In this document: in pieces, positions 26,261-36,079 of the stretch | Position numbering within the stretch: position 1 is the first letter of the stretch | Layout of the letters: each line of letters opens with the position of its first letter | DNA from: Holophagales bacterium | GTDB taxonomy: Bacteria; Acidobacteriota; Thermoanaerobaculia; UBA5066 | DNA: 64,000 bases | Direction of reading: 5' to 3' | Assembly: GCA_016719485.1 (NCBI GenBank) | Contig: JADJZB010000029.1 | Location: forward strand, 298,892-362,891 | Made by a program: the position numbers and the translations under genes | Notes under the pieces: generated by a model | Databases searched by the model: none | What the model saw: the letters and a program-made list of their open reading frames with translations, nothing else | Told to the model about the DNA's origin: nothing

Positions 26261-26305
26261 GCCCCAATCGGGGTCGCCCCAATCGGGGTCGCCCCAATCG
26301 GGGTC
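26261..26305. repeat. Three tandem copies of GCCCCAATCGGGGTC
   Basis: The 15-base unit is repeated three times perfectly. Each unit contains an inverted repeat (CCCC AAT CGGGG), so each can form a tiny hairpin. The array runs directly into the REP-like element, and the last GGGGTC is shared. Confidence 0.92.
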
Positions 26306-26360
26306 TGGTCTACGTTCTACACTCTGCAATTGCTATAGCAGAAAATCAAGACCTGACCCC
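26300..26360. repeat. REP-like palindromic element, copy 2
   Basis: A 61-base unit with outer arms GGGGTCTGGTCT (26300-26311) and AGACCTGACCCC (26349-26360), complementary except for one position, and a central palindrome TGCTATAGCA (26331-26340). Both blocks of copy 1 at 15628-15692 are present but in the opposite order. The A+T-rich middle contrasts with the surroundings. Relation to RAYT-mobilised REPs is inferred. Confidence 0.8.
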
Positions 26361-26407
26361 GGCCGGGAAACACTGCTGCACCTGAGTTCCGAGCGGGCGG
26401 GAGGGGG

Positions 26408-26481
26408 GCCGGCTCCGCGAGCAGGCCGCCGGATCACGCGAAGCACGCGCGGGGCCCGCCGGCTCCGCGAGCAGGCCGCCG
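26408..26481. repeat. Two copies of a 24-base direct repeat
   Basis: The same 24 bases occur at 26408-26431 and 26458-26481, 50 bases apart start to start. Core: GGCTCCGCGAGCAGGCCGCC. Function unknown. Confidence 0.85.
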
Positions 26482-26637
26482 ATCGGGTCGCGCGCGCGGA
26501 GGAGGCGCCGCGGGACACCCCTCCCGTCCGCGACTCGTGAGGCACGGTGAAGTGAGTTGGCTCTGCTCTCCGGTCTCTCTTCTCTCCTTCTCTTCTTCTC
26601 TCCTCATCGTGGTCACTAACGCCGGGCATGCACGCGA

Positions 26638-26669
26638 AAAGGCCCGGCGCCTTTCGGTGCCGGGCCTTT
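26638..26669 (-). terminator. Intrinsic terminator of groESL
   Basis: A 14-base-pair stem with one G-T pair (arms 26638-26651 and 26656-26669, four-base loop) read on the minus strand is followed by TTTT. It lies about 60 bases after the groEL stop. Confidence 0.85.
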
Positions 26670-26693
26670 CCTTCCCTGCGCGGAGGGGGCTTT

Positions 26694-26719
26694 GGGGAAC
26701 CCGGCGGACCGGGTTCCCC
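26694..26719. repeat. Palindrome after groEL with CCCGGCGGnCCGGG core
   Basis: A perfect 11-base-pair stem (26694-26704 and 26709-26719, loop CGGA) between the groEL stop and the main terminator. A near-identical hairpin follows glnA at 60555-60584, and two more copies of the core are in the duplication at 60362-60556. It may be a second terminator or a small dispersed element. Confidence 0.7.
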
Positions 26720-26729
26720 GAGGGAATTC

Positions 26730-28367
<1,638 letters not shown>

Positions 28368-28382
28368 TTCTCTAACCTCGCC

Positions 28383-28676
28383 TTACTTCGCGTCGACGAT
28401 GGCCAGGACCTCGTCCTCGCGGAGGATGAGGAAGTCCTGGTCGTCGAGCTTGATTTCTGTGCCGGCGTACTTGCCGATGAGGACCTTGTCGCCCGTCTTG
28501 ACGGTCAGGGCCACGCGCTTGCCGTTGTCGTCGAACTTGCCCTCGCCGACGGCTTCGACCGTGGCCTCCATGGGCTTCTCCTTGGCGGTGTCGGGGATGA
28601 TGATTCCGCCGCGGACCTGTTCCTTGGTCTCGATCCTCTTGACGAGGATCCGGTCATAGAGAGGACGAATCTTCAT
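28383..28676 (-). CDS. groES: Co-chaperonin GroES
   Basis: The protein has 97 residues. MKIRPLYDRILVKR at the start, the mobile loop ETKEQVRGGIIIPDTAKEKP around 17-36 and a C-terminal EDEVLAIVDAK match GroES. It caps the GroEL ring as a heptamer. First gene of the operon; the start has AAGGAGCACC upstream, and the promoter and CIRCE lie about 70-130 bases before it. Confidence 0.99.
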   Translation of the reverse strand: MKIRPLYDRILVKRIETKEQVRGGIIIPDTAKEKPMEATVEAVGEGKFDDNGKRVALTVKTGDKVLIGKYAGTEIKLDDQDFLILREDEVLAIVDAK

Positions 28677-28746
28677 TGGGTGCTCCTTCGTGGGTTTAGG
28701 GTCTCTCGGGGCAGTAGGCCCCTGTTGGAGGTTCTGCTGGCGCCCG

Positions 28747-28773
28747 TTGGCACTCGCTCGTGGCGAGTGCCAA
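28747..28773. promoter_or_regulatory. CIRCE operator (HrcA binding site) of groESL
   Basis: The inverted repeat TTGGCACTC - nine bases - GAGTGCCAA matches the CIRCE consensus TTAGCACTC-N9-GAGTGCTAA except for one symmetrical pair. It lies just downstream of the -10 box, where bound HrcA would block transcription until heat shock. hrcA itself is not in the window. Confidence 0.96.
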
Positions 28774-28774
28774 G

Positions 28775-28803
28775 AACTTACGACCTGCGTGCGTTCTTGT
28801 CAA
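28775..28803 (-). promoter_or_regulatory. Sigma-70-type promoter of groESL
   Basis: On the minus strand TTGACA (28803-28798) is followed after 17 bases by TAAGTT (28780-28775), directly next to the CIRCE operator. Confidence 0.88.
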
Positions 28804-28849
28804 GTGAGGAGATACGCACGCCCGGAAGTAACGCTCCGGAGACGGCGCT

Positions 28850-30007
28850 CTATTCCCTCGAGAACTGCGCCAGGTGGTACGCGACGAAGGCCTTCTGCGA
28901 CGGGGCCAGCTCCGGAAATACTGGCAGCGCAAGGGTTTCCAGCGCCGCCCGCTCCGCTTCCTCAAAGTCGCCAGGCTTCCCGCCGAGCCCGGCGAAGCAC
29001 TCCTGGAGGTGGAGCGGGACCGGGTAGTAGACGGCGTGGCCGATCTTGAGCTGGACGAGACGCTCCTTCAGAGCCTCCCGCCTTCCCCGGGCGACCCGGA
29101 CGACGAACTGGTTGTAGACGTGGAACGCCCCGGGCGCCTCGCGCGGGAAAGCCGATCCCGCCTTCCTCGAAGGTCCGCCCCCATGCTCGAAGTAGCGTTT
29201 CTGGATCTCGGCCGCGTTCTGCCGCCGGCCCGCGGCCCAGGAGTCCAGGTGCGGGAGCTTGACGTGAAGGACGACGGCCTGGAGCGCGTCCAGGCGGAAG
29301 TTCCCGCCGACGAGCTTGTGGTGGTAACGGCTCGTCTCCCCGTGCATCCGGAGGGCGCGAAGGGTCGCGGCGAACCCGTCGTCGTTCGTCGTCACCATCC
29401 CGCCGTCTCCGAAGCCGCCCAGGTTCTTGGACGGGAAGAAGGAGAACGCTCCGAATTCGCCCATCGATCCCGCCTTGCGCCCCTTGTACGAGGCTCCGAG
29501 CGACTGGCAGGCGTCCTCGATGACCGGGATCCCCTTCGCCTTCGCGACCGCCAGGATCGGGTCCATGTCGGCACACTGCCCGTACAGATGGACCGGCTGG
29601 ATCGCCTTCGTCCTGGGAGTGATCGCCTTCGCGAGCTTCTCCGGGTCGACGTTGCAGGTCACGGGGTCGATGTCACAGAAGACCGGCCTCGCGCCGAGGC
29701 GGACGACGGCCCCGGCCGTAGAGAAGAACGTGTAGGGCGACGTCACGACGTCGTCTCCCGGACCGATGCCGAGCGCCATCATCGCGGCGAGCTGGGCGTC
29801 GGTGCCGGAGGACATGCCGATCGCGTGCCTGGCCCCGACGTAATCGGCGACCGCTTTCTCGAACGCCTCGACCTTCGGGCCGAGGATGAAGCCCTGGCTC
29901 TCGAAGAGCTCGTCCGTTGCCGCGCGGATCTCGTCGCGGAGGGTGGCGTACTGCTTCTTCAGGTCGAGGAGGGGGACGGGGACGGCGAGCGGCATCGTCG
30001 GTTCCAT
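28850..30007 (-). CDS. DegT/DnrJ/EryC1/StrS-family sugar aminotransferase
   Basis: The protein has 385 residues of the fold-type I PLP enzyme family that aminates nucleotide-linked keto-sugars, or acts as sugar dehydratase in some members. The PLP lysine is K194 in FFPSKNLGGFGDGGM, and VIEDACQSLGASYKGR just before it is the signature around the PLP-binding Asp. The start could also be the internal MPLAVPVPLL, five residues in. It follows the rhomboid gene by 58 bases on the same strand. No other sugar-nucleotide genes are close, so the product sugar is unknown. Confidence 0.93.
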   Translation of the reverse strand: MEPTMPLAVPVPLLDLKKQYATLRDEIRAATDELFESQGFILGPKVEAFEKAVADYVGARHAIGMSSGTDAQLAAMMALGIGPGDDVVTSPYTFFSTAGAVVRLGARPVFCDIDPVTCNVDPEKLAKAITPRTKAIQPVHLYGQCADMDPILAVAKAKGIPVIEDACQSLGASYKGRKAGSMGEFGAFSFFPSKNLGGFGDGGMVTTNDDGFAATLRALRMHGETSRYHHKLVGGNFRLDALQAVVLHVKLPHLDSWAAGRRQNAAEIQKRYFEHGGGPSRKAGSAFPREAPGAFHVYNQFVVRVARGRREALKERLVQLKIGHAVYYPVPLHLQECFAGLGGKPGDFEEAERAALETLALPVFPELAPSQKAFVAYHLAQFSRE

Positions 30008-30065
30008 AGCGGCCGGGAAGCATACGGCAGGGCGGCCCCGGTGATCACCAGGTCCGGGAGGCCCG

Positions 30066-30776
30066 TTACCGGATCCAGTACCGCGGCGCGGGGCGTCTGG
30101 GGGGCTTCAGGAGGGCGAGCAGGGCGATCCCTGCCGCGAACCCGCCGACGTGGGCCCACCAGGCGACACCTCCCGCGGCCGCTCCCGGCTGCCCCGAGGT
30201 GACCAGCGCGGCGGAGCCCTGCCAGAACTGGAGGAGGAACCAGAGGAGGAGGAAGAGGAAGGCCGGGACCTCGACGAGAGGAAAGAGGAAGAAGAGGGGC
30301 ACGAGCGTGACGACCCGTGCGTGCGGGTAGAGGACGAAGTACGCGCCGAGAACGCCGGCGATCGCCCCCGAGGCACCGACCATCGGTACGAGCGACGCCG
30401 TGGCGAACAGCCCCTGGAGAAGGGCCGCCGCTGCGCCGCAGCCGAGGTAGAAGAGAAGGTAACGACCGTGGCCCAGAGCGTCCTCGACGTTGTCTCCGAA
30501 GATCCAGAAGAAGAGGAGGTTCCCGGCAAGGTGAAGAAAACCGCCGTGGAGGAACATCGAGCTGAAGAGCCCGAGGGCTCCCATGGGAAGGCTCCCCGTC
30601 CCCAGGTTTCCCGGGTGGAACAGCCGCGCCGGGACGAAGCCGAAGGTCCTCACGAGCGCCTCGCCTCCGTTTCCGGCGAGGAGCTGCAGGAGGAAGACGC
30701 CGACGCAGGCCACGATGAGAGCGCCGTTGACGAGCGGGACGGTACGGGTCGGGATGGTGTCGCGCAGCGGGATCAC
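30066..30776 (-). CDS. Rhomboid-family intramembrane serine protease
   Basis: The protein has 236 residues with six or seven membrane segments. The catalytic serine is S136 in GASGAIAGVLGAY and the histidine is H209 in AHVGGFAAG; HGGFLHLAGNLLFFWIFGD (77-95) supplies the conserved HxxxN of the second transmembrane helix. Rhomboids cut membrane proteins within the bilayer. The long hydrophobic segment at 157-186 (LVPLFFLFPLVEVPAFLFLL) matches the usual insert. Substrates are unknown. It is followed on the same strand by the aminotransferase gene. Confidence 0.94.
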   Translation of the reverse strand: MIPLRDTIPTRTVPLVNGALIVACVGVFLLQLLAGNGGEALVRTFGFVPARLFHPGNLGTGSLPMGALGLFSSMFLHGGFLHLAGNLLFFWIFGDNVEDALGHGRYLLFYLGCGAAAALLQGLFATASLVPMVGASGAIAGVLGAYFVLYPHARVVTLVPLFFLFPLVEVPAFLFLLLWFLLQFWQGSAALVTSGQPGAAAGGVAWWAHVGGFAAGIALLALLKPPRRPAPRYWIR

Positions 30777-30824
30777 GGCCTCGGGATGATACGGGCGACT
30801 CCCCCGCCCCTCCGAAAAACGAAA

Positions 30825-30846
30825 CGCCCCGGGGAGCCCCGGGGCG
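30825..30846 (-). terminator. Intrinsic terminator of the HU gene
   Basis: A stem of eight base pairs (CGCCCCGG with its complement, six-base loop) followed on the minus strand by GTTTCGTTTTTC. It lies about 60 bases after the HU stop and before the rhomboid start. Confidence 0.8.
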
Positions 30847-30908
30847 CCGCAGAGGCCTGAGCCTCCACGCGGAGGGGCGCGGGGCCCCTCGCGTTCATCG
30901 CCGGAAGA

Positions 30909-31196
30909 CTACTTCCTCTTCTTGTTGAGGAGGGTCTTGAGGTCCTTGCCGGCCTTGAACTTGGCAACCTTCGACGCGGCGATCTTGATCTTCGCCTTCG
31001 TCTGCGGGTTGATACCGATGCGGGCCTTGCGGTCGGCCACGCTGAAGATCCCGAGGCCCGGGACGGCGACGCGCTCGCCCTTCTTCAGGTTGTCGCTGAT
31101 CGAGTCCACGAAGGCCTCGAATGCGGACGTCGCGTCCTTCTTCGACAGCTCCGTCTGCTTGGAAATCGCCTCGACGATCTCGGCTTTACCGGCCAT
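30909..31196 (-). CDS. HU-family DNA-binding protein
   Basis: The protein has 95 residues. It folds as the HU/IHF dimer that bends DNA and compacts the nucleoid. ELSKKDATSAFEAFVDSIS forms the second helix, VAVPGLGIFSV the saddle strand, and RKARIGINPQTKAKIKIAAS the DNA-binding arm with the Asn-Pro pair that intercalates at bends. The lysine-rich end (KTLLNKKRK) is usual. It has an AGGAGGAATC ribosome-binding site, its own consensus promoter and terminator, and lies after rsmB. Confidence 0.98.
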   Translation of the reverse strand: MAGKAEIVEAISKQTELSKKDATSAFEAFVDSISDNLKKGERVAVPGLGIFSVADRKARIGINPQTKAKIKIAASKVAKFKAGKDLKTLLNKKRK

Positions 31197-31280
31197 GTGC
31201 GGATTCCTCCTCTTTCTCTCTGTGTCGTGCGTGCTCCGGGTCTACGCCCCGGAAAGCGTCACGTTTGTTCGAACGGCTGA

Positions 31281-31309
31281 AATGTAGGATTACGCCAGCA
31301 CCTTGTCAA
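31281..31309 (-). promoter_or_regulatory. Sigma-70-type promoter of the HU gene
   Basis: TTGACA (31309-31304), a 17-base spacer, then TACATT (31286-31281) on the minus strand, leaving a leader of about 80 bases before the ATG. The spacing and -35 match the groESL promoter. Confidence 0.85.
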
Positions 31310-31325
31310 CGGAAAACCCGCGTAT

Positions 31326-32663
31326 TCAGCGGCTCCCTCCGCCCTTCCGGAGGACGACGGCGGAAAACCCGTCGTTCGAGGCGCCCGGCGGGACCCGAAA
31401 GAACCCGTCCGGACGGAGGGCGGCCCGGAGCGGAACGGGGAGCCCGGCTTCGGCCGGGCGCTCCGGCGCCGCGTCCGCGCGAGAGGAGAGAACGCCGGCG
31501 ACGACCCCTTCGTTCTCCTCCGGCTCCAGCGAGCAGGTGACGTAGACGACGCTCCCGCCCGGAGCGCAGAGGTCGAGCGCAGCGTGGAGAAGCGCCTGCT
31601 GTACGCGGGCGAGCGCAGGCAGGTCGTCCGGCGAGAGACGCCAGCGGATCTCCGGGTTCTTCCGGAGCGTCCCCGTCCCGGAGCAGGGCGCGTCGAGGAG
31701 GACGGATCGAAACGCCCCGCGCGGCAACGGCGGGCGCGACGCATCGGCGCGGACGACGAGAACGTCGTCCCGCCGCCCTGCCGCCAGGAGTCCGGCGGCG
31801 AGCCGGCGCGAGCGGGTGGGATTGCGCTCGAGGGCCACGACGCGCCTCGCCTTCCCGCGGGCGAGAAGGGTTCGCGTCTTTCCGCCCGGGGCGGCCGCCA
31901 GGTCGACGACGACGTCCGCCGGCTCGACGAGCTCGCACATCGCCTGCGCCGCGACGTCGACGACGGCGAGGCGCCCCGACGCGATCGCCGGGTGGCTTCC
32001 CGCCGCAGGCGAGGAGAGGGTGAGGGCCAGTGGCGCCCAGGGAGACGGCGTTCCGTCGAGCCCTTCCTCGTGGAGGCGCTCGCGGAGGGAATCCACGTCC
32101 CCGTCCCGAGGATCGAGGAGAACGTCCACAGGCGCGTCCACGTCGTCTTCGCGCAGCGCCGCTTCCGTGGCGGCGAGCCCGAGGTCCGCGATCCAGCGCC
32201 GCACGAGCCACTCGGGATGCGAGGACTCCAGCGCGAGCCGGGCGATCGGGTCGGTCCCCCGCGGCAGGACGACCCGCGGCGGCTTCACTTCCTTCGTCAG
32301 GCGGCGAAGGACGGCGTTGACGAGCCCCGCGGCACGCTCCGAGCGGGCGCGCACGACCTCGACCGTTTCGCTCACGGCGGCGTGCGCCGGGATCCGGTCG
32401 AGGAGGAGAAGCTGCGCGGCGCCGGCGCGCAGGGCGGCGCGGACGTCCGGGTCGAGCCCTTCGAGAGGCCGGGAGAGGCTCCTCCCGAGGACGTGGTCGA
32501 GGAGAGAGCGGTTGCGCAGGACCGACCGGACGATGGTTCTCAGGAGCGGCCTGTCTCGCGGCGCGAGGCTCACCTCGCGCGCGGCGAGGAGGGGTGCGGC
32601 GAAGGCGCGGTCCCTCTCTACCCGAACGAGGATCTCGACGGCGAGCCCTCTCAGGGAGGTCAC
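31326..32663 (-). CDS. rsmB: 16S rRNA (cytosine-967-C5)-methyltransferase RsmB
   Basis: The protein has 445 residues. The start is a GTG overlapping the fmt stop; longer open frames reach into fmt and are not used. Residues 1-140 are a NusB-like helical domain. The methyltransferase domain has the SAM motif VVDLAAAPGGKT, the DAPCSGTGTLRKNPEIRW segment with one cysteine, and YVTCSLEPEENE with the catalytic cysteine. It methylates C967 of 16S rRNA. The fmt-rsmB pairing is a common bacterial arrangement, which supports the call. Confidence 0.95.
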   Translation of the reverse strand: MTSLRGLAVEILVRVERDRAFAAPLLAAREVSLAPRDRPLLRTIVRSVLRNRSLLDHVLGRSLSRPLEGLDPDVRAALRAGAAQLLLLDRIPAHAAVSETVEVVRARSERAAGLVNAVLRRLTKEVKPPRVVLPRGTDPIARLALESSHPEWLVRRWIADLGLAATEAALREDDVDAPVDVLLDPRDGDVDSLRERLHEEGLDGTPSPWAPLALTLSSPAAGSHPAIASGRLAVVDVAAQAMCELVEPADVVVDLAAAPGGKTRTLLARGKARRVVALERNPTRSRRLAAGLLAAGRRDDVLVVRADASRPPLPRGAFRSVLLDAPCSGTGTLRKNPEIRWRLSPDDLPALARVQQALLHAALDLCAPGGSVVYVTCSLEPEENEGVVAGVLSSRADAAPERPAEAGLPVPLRAALRPDGFFRVPPGASNDGFSAVVLRKGGGSR

Positions 32664-33586
32664 GACCAGACCTCTCCCGCCACGACCCGCTCGCCACGAG
32701 AGAAGGCGCCGGCGCCGAGAGGCTTGCGCCCCTCGGCCTGCAGGGTCGTCACCGAGAGTGCCCCTTCGCCGCACGCGAGGACGATCTCGTCCCCGGCCGC
32801 AAGCACCTCTCCCGGGGTCGCTCCCCTTCGGCCTTCCGTCCCGCGGGCCGCCAGGAGCTTCACTCGCCGCCCGCCGCGATACGCGAAGAGGCCGGGCCAC
32901 GGCGTAAAGGCGCGCAGCCTGCGGGCGAGCTCGAGCGCGGGGCGCGTGAAGTCGGCCCGTCCGTCCTCGCGGCGAATCTTCGGGCAGGCGGTCGCGAGCG
33001 CGTCGGCCTGAGGGGCGGCCAGGGCCTCGCCGGAGGCGATCCGCGGGAGGGTCGCGACGAGGAGAGCCGCCCCGGCTTCGGCCAGTCGCGCGGAGAGCCC
33101 ACCGGCGTTCTCGTCCGCGCCGATCGGCGTCCTCAGGTCCGCGAAGACCCCGCCCGTGTCCATCCCCGCCTCCATCCGCATGATCGAGACGCCCGTCTCC
33201 GCGTCGCCCGCAAGGAGCGCCGCCTGGACCGGCGAGGCGCCGCGCCACCGCGGGAGGACCGAGCCGTGGACGTTGACGCACCCGAGACGGGGCAGGTCGA
33301 GGACGCGCTGCGCGAGGATCTTCCCGTACGCGACGACGACGAAGAGGTCCGCGTTCGCTTCCGCGAGCCGCGCCACGGCCACGTCGTCTTTCAGGGTCTG
33401 CGGCTGGAACACCGGAATCCCGAGCTCTCGGGCACGCCGCGCGAGCGGAGGGTCGGCGACCTCGGCCGATCGCCCCACAGGCTTCGCCGGCTGGGACACG
33501 GCGAAGACGACCTCGTGACCCGCGGCGACGAGGGCCTCGAGCGAAGGAACGGCGAAATCGGGGGAGCCGAAGAAGACGATGCGCAT
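32660..33586 (-). CDS. fmt: Methionyl-tRNA formyltransferase
   Basis: The protein has 308 residues. It formylates initiator methionyl-tRNA using 10-formyltetrahydrofolate. MRIVFFGSPDFAVPSLEAL starts the Rossmann-like domain; the catalytic residues are N105 and H107 (CVNVHGSVLPRWRGASPVQ) and D143 (MDTGG). The C-terminal RNA-binding domain follows from about residue 205. It lies 19 bases after ftsK and overlaps rsmB by 4 bases. A def gene is not seen. Confidence 0.97.
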   Translation of the reverse strand: MRIVFFGSPDFAVPSLEALVAAGHEVVFAVSQPAKPVGRSAEVADPPLARRARELGIPVFQPQTLKDDVAVARLAEANADLFVVVAYGKILAQRVLDLPRLGCVNVHGSVLPRWRGASPVQAALLAGDAETGVSIMRMEAGMDTGGVFADLRTPIGADENAGGLSARLAEAGAALLVATLPRIASGEALAAPQADALATACPKIRREDGRADFTRPALELARRLRAFTPWPGLFAYRGGRRVKLLAARGTEGRRGATPGEVLAAGDEIVLACGEGALSVTTLQAEGRKPLGAGAFSRGERVVAGEVWS

Positions 33587-33605
33587 GCCGGTGGGGATCG
33601 CCGCC

Positions 33606-36074
33606 TCAGCGCGGCTGGCGATCGACGTCGTCGTAGTAGTCGGGCGGCATGAGCACCTCGCGGCTCTTGGCCCCCCCGCTCGGCGGGCCGACGATGCCGT
33701 CGCGCTGCATCATGTCGATGAGCTTGCCCGCGCGGGAGAAGCCGATCTCGAGCCGCCGCTGCAGGAACGAGATCGAGGCCATCCGCTCGCGGACGACGAG
33801 GCGCGCCGCCTGCTCGTACATCGGGTCGGCGTCGTCGGGGTTCGCCTTTCCGCCCCGGCCGCCGGCCTCCATCACGGGCTCCCGCTCGGCCGTGACGGAC
33901 TCGTCGTAGATCGGCTTGGCCTGCTTCTTCAGGAAGCGGCAGATGTCCTTGATCTCCTCGCCCGAGACGAAGCCGCCGTGCACGCGCTGCAGGTACGACG
34001 TCCCGGGCGGGAGGAAGAGCATGTCCCCCATCAGGAGGAGCGCCTCGGCGCCGGTGGCGTCGAGGATCGTCCGCGCGTCGATCTTCGTCCGGGTCGTGTA
34101 GGCGATGCGGCAGGGGAGGTTCGCCTTGATCGTCCCGGTGATGACGTCGACCGAGGGACGCTGCGTCGCCAGGATGAGGTGGATGCCGACGGCGCGCGCC
34201 TTCTGGGCGAGCCGCGCGACCGACTCCTCGATGTCCTTCGGGGCGGTCATCATCAGGTCGGCGAGCTCGTCGATGACGACGACGATGTAGGGCATCGGCG
34301 AGATGGTGCCGTCGGGCCCGTCGGCCTTCAGCTTCTCGCCGATCTTCTCCCTCACCTCGGCGAGGGCCTCGGGGTCGCGGATCGCGGCGTTGTACTGCTC
34401 GATGTTGCGGACGCCGGGCCACTCGGAGAGGAGCTTGTAGCGCCCCTCCATCTCGTCCACGGCCCACTTCAGGGCGTTCGCCGCCTTCTTCGGGTCGACG
34501 ACCACCGGCACGAGGAGGTGCGGCAGGTCGTCGTAGTCCTTCATGTCGTTCATCTTCGGGTCGACGAAGATGAACTTCACCTCGTCGGGGCGCGCCTTGT
34601 AGAGGATCGACGTGATCATCCCGTTCACGCCGACGCTCTTGCCGGCACCCGTCATGCCGGCGACGAGGAGGTGGGGCATCCGCGCGAGGTCGGCGACGAC
34701 GGGATTCCCCTCGACGTCGATGCCGAGGGCGATCGTCAGGAGCGAGGGGGACCTCTTGAACTTCTCGCTCTCGATCACCTCGCGCAGCGAGATGAGGTCG
34801 CGGTTCCGGTTCGGCACCTCGATGCCGATCGCGGCCCGGCCCGGGATCCGCTCGATGCGGACCTTCTCGGCCGCCAGCGCGAGGGCGAGGTCGTTCTCGA
34901 GGCCGGAGACCTGCGCGACCTTGACGCCCGCCGAGGGCTTGAACTCGTAGGTCGTGACGACGGGCCCCGGCCGGTAGCTGTCGACGACGCCCTCGACGCC
35001 GAACTCGAGGCACTTGGCGGCGATGAGCTCCATCGTCTGCTGGAACTCCTCGCGCGACTTCTCGCGGTCCCTCTTCACGGCGGAGCGCAGGAGCTTCTCG
35101 GGCGGAAAGATCCAGCCGTTCGATTCCTTCGGCGAGGGGAACGGGAGGACGCGCTGGGGCGGCGTCTCCACCTTCTTCAGCTGCGCGGGGCGCGACACCG
35201 TGACCGGGCGGGCGGGCGCGGACGCGGGAACGGAGGCCGTCGTCGCGCTCCCCTCGCCGCCCGAGACGTCCCCGGAGCCCGCCGCGCGCCGGATGGAGAA
35301 CTGCCCCGAGCCGCTCCTCTCTCGGACGCGAAGCGTCGCGAGCGAGGGAATGGTGACGACCTCGCCGCCCGGTTCCTCTTCCTGTTCTACCTCGGGGGGC
35401 GCCTCGCGCGCCCTTTCGAGGTGTTTCTGCACCACGGCCCTGCGCGTCCGCTCCTTCTCCTCGACCTGCCTCTTCTTCTCCCGTTCGACCTTCCAGTCCG
35501 AGAAGCTCGCCGAGGCGCGCACGGCCGCGCCGCGCAGCGCCTCTCCGAGCGAAAGCGACGCGACGAGGAGGACGCCGATGAGGAGGCCGGCCGACAGCGC
35601 GATGACGGCGCCGGGCGGGTTGAGGGCGGCGACGAACGCGCCCGCGAGGAGGTCCCCCACGAAGCCGCCGGCGCCCAGGCTGCCGCCGAGGAGCTGGGGG
35701 CGCCCGAGAGCGAGGTGGAAGAGAGGCGCGGCGGTGAGGAGGACGACGAGGAGCCCCAGCGCCTTCGTCCCCCAGGCCCCGAGGGCGCGGGAGCGCAGCC
35801 GCGCCAGGCCGAGCCCGAGGACGACGATCGGCAGGGCGAAGGCCGCGAAGCCGAAGAACTGGAGCGTCGCGTCGGCGAAGGAAGCGCCGACGCGCCCCGC
35901 CCAGTTTCCGGGGCGGGCGTCGGGGTCGGCGACGGACGAGAAGAGCGACGGATCGGCCGGGTCGTAGGAGAGAAGCGACGCGACGAGGAGGAGCCCGGCC
36001 GCCACGACGAGAATTCCGAGGAACTCGTCGCGCCGGCGGTGCGGGGCTTCGGGCCTGTGGGAGCTGTCGGTCAT
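33606..36074 (-). CDS. ftsK: FtsK/SpoIIIE DNA translocase
   Basis: The protein has 822 residues. Four hydrophobic segments over residues 20-180 anchor it in the membrane. A charged linker of about 130 residues follows, then the RecA-like motor with Walker A AGMTGAGKSVGVNGM near residue 475 and Walker B IVVVIDELADLMM near 590. The last 65 residues form the winged-helix gamma domain (VVRERMASISFLQRRLEIGF) that reads KOPS sequences. It moves chromosomes through the division septum. It starts 5 bases after the uppP stop on the same strand. Confidence 0.97.
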   Translation of the reverse strand: MTDSSHRPEAPHRRRDEFLGILVVAAGLLLVASLLSYDPADPSLFSSVADPDARPGNWAGRVGASFADATLQFFGFAAFALPIVVLGLGLARLRSRALGAWGTKALGLLVVLLTAAPLFHLALGRPQLLGGSLGAGGFVGDLLAGAFVAALNPPGAVIALSAGLLIGVLLVASLSLGEALRGAAVRASASFSDWKVEREKKRQVEEKERTRRAVVQKHLERAREAPPEVEQEEEPGGEVVTIPSLATLRVRERSGSGQFSIRRAAGSGDVSGGEGSATTASVPASAPARPVTVSRPAQLKKVETPPQRVLPFPSPKESNGWIFPPEKLLRSAVKRDREKSREEFQQTMELIAAKCLEFGVEGVVDSYRPGPVVTTYEFKPSAGVKVAQVSGLENDLALALAAEKVRIERIPGRAAIGIEVPNRNRDLISLREVIESEKFKRSPSLLTIALGIDVEGNPVVADLARMPHLLVAGMTGAGKSVGVNGMITSILYKARPDEVKFIFVDPKMNDMKDYDDLPHLLVPVVVDPKKAANALKWAVDEMEGRYKLLSEWPGVRNIEQYNAAIRDPEALAEVREKIGEKLKADGPDGTISPMPYIVVVIDELADLMMTAPKDIEESVARLAQKARAVGIHLILATQRPSVDVITGTIKANLPCRIAYTTRTKIDARTILDATGAEALLLMGDMLFLPPGTSYLQRVHGGFVSGEEIKDICRFLKKQAKPIYDESVTAEREPVMEAGGRGGKANPDDADPMYEQAARLVVRERMASISFLQRRLEIGFSRAGKLIDMMQRDGIVGPPSGGAKSREVLMPPDYYDDVDRQPR

Positions 36075-36079
36075 CGGCG

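Larger units (their letters stand above)
25918..26637. other. Repeat-rich non-coding stretch
   Basis: About 700 bases without a credible gene on either strand. They contain an 8-base tandem repeat (25945-25976), a 15-base tandem repeat (26261-26305), a REP-like element (26300-26360), two copies of a 24-base direct repeat (26408-26431, 26458-26481) and a C/T-only run of about 33 bases near 26574-26606. Short open frames here have no homologue-like features. Confidence 0.75.

Noticed and set aside
32664..33281. N-terminal extension of RsmB
   Set aside because: It overlaps fmt and has no family pattern; the GTG at the fmt stop fits RsmB.
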